64,000 bases of DNA from NCBI RefSeq assembly GCF_030064675.1, contig NZ_CP116413.1, forward strand, positions 6,976,001 through 7,040,000, read 5' to 3'. Position 1 is the stretch's first letter; every line of letters starts with the position of its first letter. This document shows, piece after piece, positions 58,461-64,000 of this stretch. The translations under genes were made by a program, and so were the position numbers. Under the pieces are notes generated by a model. That model did no database searches. It was given only the letters and a program-made list of their open reading frames with translations, and had not been told where the DNA came from. This stretch comes from Crossiella sp. CA-258035 (GTDB lineage: Bacteria; Actinomycetota; Actinomycetes; Mycobacteriales; Pseudonocardiaceae).

Positions 58461-60157
58461 TGCGGGTGGTGGCCACCGCCGGGCACGTCGACCACGGCAA
58501 GTCCACCCTGGTCCGCCTGCTCACCGGGATGGAACCGGACCGCTGGGCCGAGGAGCGCCGCCGGGGCCTGACCATCGACCTGGGTTTCGCCTGGACCACG
58601 CTGTCCGGGCAGGAGATCGCCTTCGTCGACGTGCCGGGGCACCACCGGTTCGTGCCCAACATGCTCGCCGGGATCGGGCCGGTGCCCGCGGTGCTGTTCG
58701 TGGTGGCCGCGGACGAGGGCTGGAAACCCCAGTCCGCCGAACACCTGGCCGCGATCCGCGCGCTCGGCGTCCGGCACCTGCTGCTGGCCATCACCCGCGC
58801 CGACCTCGCCGACCCGGAAACCGCGCTGCGCCAAGCCGAACAGCACCTGGGCGCGGTTCCGCACGTGGTGGTCAGCGCGACCACCGGACAGGGACTGGAC
58901 GAGCTGCGGGCCGCGATCCTCGCGCTGACCGACCGGCTGCCCGCGCCCGAGCCCGCGGCGGACGTGCGGCTGTGGCTGGACCGCTCGTTCACCGTGGGCG
59001 GCGCGGGCACGGTGGTCACCGGGACGCTCAGCGCGGGCACCATCGCCAAGGGCGAGGAGCTCCAGCTCGCCTCCACCGGGCAGCTGCTCCGGGTGCGCGG
59101 CCTGCACGCCCTGGGCCGCCAGTGCGACCTCGTGCCCGCGGTGGCCCGGATCGCGGTCAACCTGCGCGGGGTCGAGCGGACCGAGCTGGTGCGCGGGGAC
59201 GCGCTGCTCAGCCCCGGCCGCTGGCGCACCGCGACCGTGGTCGACGTCCTCATCGGCGCCGAGCTGCCGGCGGAACTGGTGGCGCACCTGGGATCGGCCG
59301 CGGTGCCGGTGCGGGTCCGTCCACTGGGGACGGTCGGCGCCCGGCTGCGGCTGGCCCGGCCGCTGCCGCTGCGGATCGGGGATCGGCTGCTGCTGCGCGA
59401 TCCCGGCCGGGGCGAGGTGCTGGGCGGGGCGGAGGTCGTCGATCTCGATCCGCGGCCGCTGCGCCGGGGCGGGGCCGCGGCCAGGGCAGCCGAGCTGACC
59501 GACGATCCACTGGCGATCCACCTGCGCACCAGAGGTTTCGCCCGGACGGCTGAACTGCGGGCCGCTGGGCTGTCCGCGCCGGAACCGGTTCTGGCGGACT
59601 GGCACGCTGATCCAGAGCACTGGGCCGCCATGGTCCGGCGCGCGCCCGGAGAGGTCGAGTCGTGGCGACAGGAGCACCCGCTCGAACCGGGGATGCCCGC
59701 CGAGGCGCTGCGACAGCGGCTGGACCTGCCCGAGGTGGCGCTGGTCGGGCCGCTGGCGAACGCGGCGGGGCTGGCGGTGCCGGCGGGGCGGGTCGGCGGC
59801 GCGGAGCTGCCCGCGCGGATCGAGCAGGCGCTGGGCGCGCTCGCGGCGGAGCTGGCCGGGAACCCGTTCGCCGCACCGGATGCGGCCCGGCTGGTCGAGC
59901 TGGGGCTGGGCGGCAAGGAGCTGGCGGCGGCAGTGCGGGCCGGGCGGCTGCTGCGGGTCGCCGAGGGTGTCGTGCTGTCACCCGATGCGGTCACTCAAGC
60001 CGTGAAGGTGTTGGCCATGCTCGCTGCCCCGTTCACGGTGAGTCAGGCGCGGCAGGCGCTGGGCACCAGCCGCCGGGTGGCGGTGCCGCTGCTGGAACTG
60101 CTGGACCGGCGCGGGATCACCGAGCGGCTGGCGGACTCGTCCCGCCGCCTGCGCTGA
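58460..60157 (+). CDS. selB: Selenocysteine-specific elongation factor SelB
   Basis: 565 aa. EF-Tu-like GTPase domain (TAGHVDHGKSTLVRLL, VDVPGHHRFVPNM, TRAD in place of NKxD), beta-barrel domains 2 and 3, and C-terminal winged helices (KVLAMLAAPFTVSQARQALG) that bind the SECIS hairpin. It brings Sec-tRNA to in-frame UGA codons. ATG 58460 overlaps the selA stop. The 3' end overlaps the convergent MauE-like gene by 41 bp. Confidence 0.97.
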   Translation: MRVVATAGHVDHGKSTLVRLLTGMEPDRWAEERRRGLTIDLGFAWTTLSGQEIAFVDVPGHHRFVPNMLAGIGPVPAVLFVVAADEGWKPQSAEHLAAIRALGVRHLLLAITRADLADPETALRQAEQHLGAVPHVVVSATTGQGLDELRAAILALTDRLPAPEPAADVRLWLDRSFTVGGAGTVVTGTLSAGTIAKGEELQLASTGQLLRVRGLHALGRQCDLVPAVARIAVNLRGVERTELVRGDALLSPGRWRTATVVDVLIGAELPAELVAHLGSAAVPVRVRPLGTVGARLRLARPLPLRIGDRLLLRDPGRGEVLGGAEVVDLDPRPLRRGGAAARAAELTDDPLAIHLRTRGFARTAELRAAGLSAPEPVLADWHADPEHWAAMVRRAPGEVESWRQEHPLEPGMPAEALRQRLDLPEVALVGPLANAAGLAVPAGRVGGAELPARIEQALGALAAELAGNPFAAPDAARLVELGLGGKELAAAVRAGRLLRVAEGVVLSPDAVTQAVKVLAMLAAPFTVSQARQALGTSRRVAVPLLELLDRRGITERLADSSRRLR

Positions 60158-60662
60158 ACACCGGGGCCAGCCAGGCGATCGCGGCGAGCACGAGGCTCGC
60201 GGCCAGGGCGGGCAGCAGCCAGCTTTTCGGCAGGGGCGGCGCAAACGTGGTCACCAGCGTCGCGGCCGCGGCGAGGGTCGCGCGCAGGACCGTCGCCCAG
60301 GTGGCCGGGGAGCGGGAGTTGAAGCAACCGCAGGGCGTGCCGGGCCTGGTGCGCACCAAGATGCCCAGGTATGCGGCAAAGGCCAGGTAGAGGGCAGTCT
60401 GTGGCAACAGCAGAGCACGTGGCAGGGAGGGCAGCAGCACGGTGGCGGTGGTGAGGGCCGCGGCCAGGAGTTCCGTGGCCGGGGTGAGCAAGGACACGGG
60501 ACGGTGCACGGTCGGCGGCAGCAGGCGTTGCGCACGGAGCGTGGCCAGGAAGAGTGTACGTTCGCGCAGGTGGCCGAGTCCGGCTACCAACAGGAGCAGT
60601 GCGGCGCCGAGCGAACAGGCGTTGAGCACGGCGGAGAACACTCGATGAGGGTAACCGGACAC
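60117..60662 (-). CDS. MauE/DoxX-like membrane protein
   Basis: 181 aa with four hydrophobic helices (LGAALLLLVAGLGHL, LLTPATELLAAALTTATVLL, ALYLAFAAYLGILV, LPALAASLVLAAIAWLAPVF) and the MauE-type redox motif PCGCFNSRSP. MauE is needed for maturation of methylamine dehydrogenase small subunit with disulfides and tryptophylquinone. GTG 60662 or GTG 60641 are possible starts. Divergent (68 bp) from the downstream Mau-like operon, and the 3' end overlaps selB by 41 bp. Confidence 0.82.
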   Translation of the reverse strand: MSGYPHRVFSAVLNACSLGAALLLLVAGLGHLRERTLFLATLRAQRLLPPTVHRPVSLLTPATELLAAALTTATVLLPSLPRALLLPQTALYLAFAAYLGILVRTRPGTPCGCFNSRSPATWATVLRATLAAAATLVTTFAPPLPKSWLLPALAASLVLAAIAWLAPVFSAGGGTSPPAAR

Positions 60663-60730
60663 CCGAATGATGGCTGTTGATCTTCTCTGCGGCCGTGTTT
60701 CATGAACCAGCCCTGGCGAGAGGAAAGGTG

Positions 60731-61444
60731 ATGGCGACCCAGCAGTTGACGCTGACCGCGCCCAGCGGGCGCCGGGTGAGCGTCACGCTGCCCGCGCACA
60801 CCCCGGTGTCCAGTGTGGCCGCGGGGATCCGGTTCGCCGGTGGCGTGCACGGCACCGGCTTCCAGATCGGGTCGCGCGGCTACCACGAGTTCGCGGTCAC
60901 CCAGGTGGCGCCGATGCGGCAGCGGGAGCGGTTCCTGGTGCACGGCAGGGAGGTGGTGGTCGCCGAGGCGATCGACGGCCAGTCCTCGCTGGCCACCCTG
61001 TTCGGGGTCTACCACGAGCTGATGACCGTCTACTCCGGACCCGCGCCGCACCGGGACGCGGTGTTCGCGCTGTTCAACTCCTTGCGGGTGCAGGACACCG
61101 TGGCCGGGATGGTGGTGCGGCCGCGGTCGGCGACCATGCTGGAGCTGATGAGCGAGCAGATCATGCTGGCCGTCCGGGACCACGGCTCGCTGTCCATTCC
61201 CGGTCCGCGCCAGGCCGCCGGGCTCACCCCGCGCTTCGCCGGGGCGCGCACCCGGCACGGCGAGGTGTGGAAAACTCCGTACCCCGGCGCGGCAGGGTCG
61301 GCACGGGCCAGCGAGCACGCGTTTGTGCTCGGCTGCCCGGCGGGCACCGCCGAGGTGCACCTGTGCGACACCGGCGCGACCACCGAACGGCAACGGCTGG
61401 ACTGGCTGAACGAGATCAACGTGGTCTGGCACAAGGCGAACTGA
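60731..61444 (+). CDS. Unknown 237-aa protein of the Mau-like cluster
   Basis: Soluble protein without signal or membrane segments; no domain recognised. It starts as a small beta-rich domain (LTLTAPSGRRVSVTLPAHTP), followed by SRGYHEFAVTQVAPMRQRER and VRDHGSLSIPGPRQAAGLTP. It has two Cys in the last quarter (VLGCP, HLCDTG). ATG 60731 has GAGGAAAGG upstream. First gene of a four- or five-gene unit, so it may be a cytoplasmic partner, chaperone or modifying protein for the exported Cys-rich protein. Confidence 0.75.
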   Translation: MATQQLTLTAPSGRRVSVTLPAHTPVSSVAAGIRFAGGVHGTGFQIGSRGYHEFAVTQVAPMRQRERFLVHGREVVVAEAIDGQSSLATLFGVYHELMTVYSGPAPHRDAVFALFNSLRVQDTVAGMVVRPRSATMLELMSEQIMLAVRDHGSLSIPGPRQAAGLTPRFAGARTRHGEVWKTPYPGAAGSARASEHAFVLGCPAGTAEVHLCDTGATTERQRLDWLNEINVVWHKAN

Positions 61445-61451
61445 GACGGGT

Positions 61452-61952
61452 ATGTCACCGGAAATGGCCTTCAACATCATCACCTGGGTGGCGATCCTGG
61501 TGCTGTTCCTCGGACTCGCCGCGGTGCTGCGGGAGATCCGCCTGCTGCGCAACGAGGTCCGGCGCAGCCCGGAGGCCTTCGCGGCCGCCCCGCCGGAGCT
61601 GCTGCTCGGCCCCCGCTTCGCCGGGCGGGGGCGGCGGATCGTGCTGGCCGCCGACTCCGGCTGCCCGCTCTGCCACGCCGTGCTGGACCGGCTGCTGGCC
61701 TTGGCACCCGGCTCGGTGCTGCTGACGCATGAGCCGGAAGCGTTGTGGGCCAAGGTGTCCGGCCAACTGGAGGTGGTCAGCGACGGCGAGGTGTGGCGCG
61801 CGGTCTCGCACCTGTCGCCGCCGGTGCTGATGCTGGTGGACGGCACCGGCCGGGCCGAGCGGGTGCACCTGCCGGTGCGGGTGGCCGAGGTGGACACGGT
61901 GCTGGCCGAATGGCAGCGGATCGTGGTGCGGGGGCACGCCGATGCCGCTTGA
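61452..61952 (+). CDS. MauD-like membrane-anchored thioredoxin-fold protein
   Basis: 166 aa. An N-terminal transmembrane helix (IITWVAILVLFLGLAAVL) is followed by a periplasm-type thioredoxin-like domain with CPLC redox motif (VLAADSGCPLCHAVLDRLLA), and a cis-Pro-like VSHLSPPVLMLVDG. MauD with MauE supports disulfide formation in methylamine dehydrogenase small subunit. ATG 61452, 8 bp after the previous stop. It overlaps the following gene by 11 bp, so the genes are coupled. Confidence 0.85.
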   Translation: MSPEMAFNIITWVAILVLFLGLAAVLREIRLLRNEVRRSPEAFAAAPPELLLGPRFAGRGRRIVLAADSGCPLCHAVLDRLLALAPGSVLLTHEPEALWAKVSGQLEVVSDGEVWRAVSHLSPPVLMLVDGTGRAERVHLPVRVAEVDTVLAEWQRIVVRGHADAA

Positions 61953-62502
61953 CCTCAACGACATCCCGGACACCGATCAGGCCCCCGCGGACGCGCGGCC
62001 GACCACCGCGTTGCGCGAACTGGACTTCACCGGCAGCCGCCGCGCCCTGTTCAAGGCCCTCGCGCTGGGCGCGGTCACGGTGGGCGCGAGCGCGCTGAAC
62101 CTGTTCGGCGCGCGCCCGGCCGGCGCGGAGGCCGGTCCGTACGCCCTGTCCGGCTGGGACCGCAACGACTGCAAGGACGCCTACCCCAACGGCTACGCCG
62201 AGGTCGGTGACACCACCGGCGCGTACGTCAGCACCCACGCGGCCTGCCTGTCCGGCACCTGGCGCGGCTCGGTGTACTGCGAGAAGGGCTGGCACAAGTA
62301 CGGGACCTACGAGAACGGCGCGATGCAGAGTCAGCACGTGCCGATCTCCACCTCCTGCGGCACCTCCACCACCAAGAACGCGTGGAAGTGGACCACCCCG
62401 GACGGCAAGGTGTGGCGCTGCTCGGACGGCTATTCGACGTTCTGGGGTCCTGGCCACAGTGGACAGACGTACCTGACGATCTGCCGGGCTCCTGTGCTGT
62501 GA
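61942..62502 (+). CDS. Tat-exported Cys/Trp-rich protein, methylamine dehydrogenase light-chain-like
   Basis: 186 aa. A long N-terminal extension ends in a twin-arginine signal (FTGSRRALFKALALGAVTVG, cleaved near ARPAGAEA). The mature part of about 130 residues has six Cys and seven Trp (GWDRNDCKDAY, AACLSGTWRGSVYCEKGWHK, NAWKWTTPDGKVWRCSDGY). The long Tat leader and Cys/Trp density recall MauA, whose two Trp form tryptophylquinone, but there are six Cys rather than about twelve and no heavy-chain gene. Likely the cargo of the MauD/MauE-like proteins. Stop overlaps the next GTG by 3-4 bases. Confidence 0.75.
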   Translation: MPLDLNDIPDTDQAPADARPTTALRELDFTGSRRALFKALALGAVTVGASALNLFGARPAGAEAGPYALSGWDRNDCKDAYPNGYAEVGDTTGAYVSTHAACLSGTWRGSVYCEKGWHKYGTYENGAMQSQHVPISTSCGTSTTKNAWKWTTPDGKVWRCSDGYSTFWGPGHSGQTYLTICRAPVL

Positions 62503-62639
62503 GCAGGCTGCACTGGCATCCGCTGGCCGGAGCCGCCGCCGTGCTCGCGCTGGCCGCCGCCGCGACGGGTTTGCCCGTGCTGGCCGGGTGGCTGGCGATG
62601 GGCGCGGCCTCGGGGTTCGCCACCAGCGGCTCCACCTGA
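62499..62639 (+). CDS. 5' frame of membrane protein, ending at in-frame TGA
   Basis: 46 codons from GTG 62499 (GTGA overlap with the previous stop) to TGA 62637. They encode a hydrophobic helix-turn-helix-length segment (LAGAAAVLALAAAATGLPVL, GWLAMGAASGFATSGST). After the TGA the same frame stays open with six G/C-ending codons and enters the frame annotated from 62658. It is either a separate small membrane peptide or the N-terminal part of one 246-aa protein with UGA decoded as selenocysteine. Confidence 0.6.
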   Translation: MSRLHWHPLAGAAAVLALAAAATGLPVLAGWLAMGAASGFATSGST

Positions 62640-62693
62640 AGCCGGAACTCGGCCCTGGTGCTGAGCTCGCCGGTCTGGCGAGGCACTCCGGCG
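62637..62693 (+). promoter_or_regulatory. In-frame TGA with downstream SECIS-like hairpin
   Basis: TGA at 62637-62639. The hairpin CTCGCC (62666-62671) - GGTCT - GGCGAG (62677-62682) is a perfect 6-bp stem. A lower stem GTGC/GCAC (62658-62661 with 62683-62686) is joined through a 4-base 5' bulge. The loop GGUCU is the loop sequence of the E. coli fdhF SECIS as I recall it. It begins 33 bases after the TGA, within the usual UGA-loop distance for bacterial SECIS. Also foldable: CGCCGG (62668) with CCGGCG (62688). Confidence 0.45.
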
Positions 62694-63239
62694 GTGGCCT
62701 TCTGCCTGGGACTGCTGGGCGGCGGCCTGGTCACCGCGACCGTACTGGTGGTGGTCGGCTCGCTGCTGCGCGCCCCGCTGCCGCCGCCCGTGCCCTGGCT
62801 GCTGGTCGGGCTGATGCTCATCGTGGTGCTGGGCAAGGAGCTCGGCTGGCTGCGGATCCGGTTGCCGGAGAACCGGCGGCTGGTGCCGGAGACGGTGTTC
62901 CGGCTGGGGCGGCACGCCGGGCCGTTCCAGTTCGGGCTGGAGATGGGCACCGGGGCGCGCACCTACCTGCCCAGTGGGCTGCCGTACGTGGCCGCGGTCG
63001 CGGTGCTGTTCCTGGCCTCCGTGCCGGCCGCGCTGTGCGCCGGGCTGGGTTTTGGCCTGGGTCGGGCGCTGATGACCACGGCGAACCTGCGCTTCGGCGA
63101 GAGCGGGGCGTGGGACGCGGCGTGGACTCGCCACCGCCGCGTCCTCACCCTGCTCCTCGGGCTCGCGTTCCTGCTGGCGCTGCTGGTGTTGCTGCTCAGC
63201 GATCCGACAGTCCGTATGCCCGGTACACGGTCTGGCTGA
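62658..63239 (+). CDS. Polytopic membrane protein (3' part of possible UGA-containing gene)
   Basis: 193 codons from GTG 62658. Four or five hydrophobic helices (AVAFCLGLLGGGLVTATVLV, VPWLLVGLMLIVVLGKEL, YVAAVAVLFLASVPAALCAG, VLTLLLGLAFLLALLVLLL) separated by a polar region rich in Arg (RIRLPENRRLVPETVFRLGR). No family recognised. GTG 62658 has only a weak ribosome-site-like sequence (CCGGAA), so translation by coupling or read-through from 62499 is likely. Probably the membrane component of the Mau-like cluster. Convergent with the secreted peptidase-like gene (44-bp overlap). Confidence 0.7.
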   Translation: MLSSPVWRGTPAVAFCLGLLGGGLVTATVLVVVGSLLRAPLPPPVPWLLVGLMLIVVLGKELGWLRIRLPENRRLVPETVFRLGRHAGPFQFGLEMGTGARTYLPSGLPYVAAVAVLFLASVPAALCAGLGFGLGRALMTTANLRFGESGAWDAAWTRHRRVLTLLLGLAFLLALLVLLLSDPTVRMPGTRSG

Positions 63240-64000
63240 CCGAGTTGCCCTCGGCGTCGGCCGCGGTGAGCCGGAGCGCGGCGAAACCGGTGCCGCGCGG
63301 GTGGTTCAGCAGCGTGTAGCCGTTGGCGCCGAAGCGCAGCACCGGGCTGCGGGTCCAGGTCCCGCCCTCGTCGTAGGAGACCTCGGCGGTCAGCGCGGTG
63401 ATCGGTGCGGCGGCCGCGCCCGGCTGGTGGTGCACGGACAGGTTCAGCAGGTGGGACGTTCCGGCGCGGGCGCGGTTGTGCTCGTCGACCTGGCCGGTGG
63501 CGCGGATGGCCAGCACCGGCAACGGTTTCCCCTCGCCCGCGTCGCGGAAGGTCCAGCTGACCTCGGCGCGGCTGCCCAGGTCGGACCAGGGCACGCTGCG
63601 GGTGGCGCTGGCCTGCACGGTGTAGCGGCCGCCGGTGGTCGGCACGGTGAACACGCCGGAGCCGGGGGTGTCGGCCACGCCGAGCTGCCGGCCGTCGCGG
63701 GAGAGCGTGGTGCGGCCGGTCATGCCGACCGGCGGTGGCTCGGTGACCAGTGCGGGATCGTTGCCGGACAACAGCGGCACGCCGAACTGGAGGGTCGCAC
63801 CGATGCGGTGCGCGCCCCAGCCGCGTTCCGGGTCGCCGAAGGCCGGGCCGAGCGGGGCCCGGTTCCAGGCTGCGGCGGACCGGCCGGGGCGCAGGGTGCG
63901 CACGGACCAGTGCAGTTCGGCGTCGGACTCATCCGGCGGGCGGAGCACCAGGAGCTGCTGCCAGGTGACGTCGGGGTGCGCGGTGAAGTACTCGACCCGC
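63196..64000 (-). CDS. 3' part of a secreted protein, probably an S8 serine peptidase C-terminal region (partial)
   Basis: At least 267 codons; the start is outside the window. The sequence is beta-rich and extracellular in character: FTAHPDVTWQQLLVLRPPDE, TTLSRDGRQLGVADTPGSGV, AEVSYDEGGTWTRSPVLRFG. These resemble the long C-terminal region of actinobacterial subtilisin-like peptidases. The catalytic domain is not visible, so the assignment is tentative. The 3' end overlaps the convergent membrane gene by 44 bp. Confidence 0.55.
   Translation of the reverse strand, partial: RVEYFTAHPDVTWQQLLVLRPPDESDAELHWSVRTLRPGRSAAAWNRAPLGPAFGDPERGWGAHRIGATLQFGVPLLSGNDPALVTEPPPVGMTGRTTLSRDGRQLGVADTPGSGVFTVPTTGGRYTVQASATRSVPWSDLGSRAEVSWTFRDAGEGKPLPVLAIRATGQVDEHNRARAGTSHLLNLSVHHQPGAAAAPITALTAEVSYDEGGTWTRSPVLRFGANGYTLLNHPRGTGFAALRLTAADAEGNSVSQTVYRAYGLSDR

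Noticed and set aside
60001-60157. selB 3' end possibly misread because of the 41-bp overlap with the MauE-like gene
   Set aside because: Both frames carry recognisable family sequence to their ends; tail-to-tail overlaps occur elsewhere in this window (36115-36140, 63196-63239).

Overview
The window is high-GC actinobacterial DNA. It has strong G/C third-position bias, many GTG starts and purine-rich ribosome sites. The gene content (oxygen-dependent cob pathway, LAL/LuxR and PucR regulators, secreted GH92/GH95 enzymes, an AA10 monooxygenase) fits a soil filamentous actinomycete, most likely of the Pseudonocardiaceae; genus is not assigned. No transposase, phage gene, rRNA or CRISPR array was seen. 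The only tRNA is selC.

Layout. 0-9.2 kb: CsbD-like stress protein, three LuxR-type regulators, a lipoprotein, a small unknown protein and a cytochrome P450. 9.3-17.2 kb: a DUF4190/DUF4352-like membrane protein, RecQ, a large secreted GH92 alpha-mannosidase with a LacI-type operator, an EEP-family membrane protein and a TetR regulator. 17.2-29 kb: small LuxR protein, O-methyltransferase, PucR regulator, GH78 rhamnosidase, nucleotidyltransferase, AA10 LPMO, 6-phosphogluconate dehydrogenase, and a divergent esterase/PucR pair. 29-36.9 kb: cobalamin locus with cobN (riboswitch-controlled) diverging from cobG-cobH-cobIJ, and cobK convergent. 37-45.2 kb: GH95 fucosidase, a repeat island, a protease remnant, an EamA transporter, a catalytically dead trypsin-fold protein fused to a CBM42/AbfB domain, and a SulP-carbonic anhydrase fusion. 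45.4-48 kb: def-cobL-cobM, a second cob operon. 48-56.2 kb: cyclophilin, SDR, XdhC, aldo/keto reductase, second GH92, small membrane protein, secreted alpha/beta hydrolase. 56.2-60.2 kb: an HTH+Clp-N protein with two perfect operators, then selC-selA-selB. 60.1-63.2 kb: a Mau-like redox/export cluster. 63.2-64 kb: 3' end of what is probably a secreted subtilase.

Most notable observation. Directly downstream of the selenocysteine machinery is a same-strand cluster coding for a protein of unknown function, a MauD-like CPLC thioredoxin-fold protein, a Tat-exported Cys/Trp-rich protein and a polytopic membrane protein. A MauE-like membrane protein is divergent. The membrane protein reading frame is broken by one in-frame TGA at 62637. 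Thirty-two bases after it is a hairpin whose loop is GGUCU, the loop sequence recalled for the E. coli fdhF SECIS element. This may be a new selenoprotein or a readthrough arrangement; two translationally coupled genes remain the conservative alternative.

Other non-coding structure: palindromic elements built on TGTTGGCCG at three loci, five copies of an ACGACCGGTCAT element in one 400-bp island, a GTCCAC-W-GTGGAC palindrome found mostly inside genes with unusual codons, and several perfect dyads at regulator promoters.
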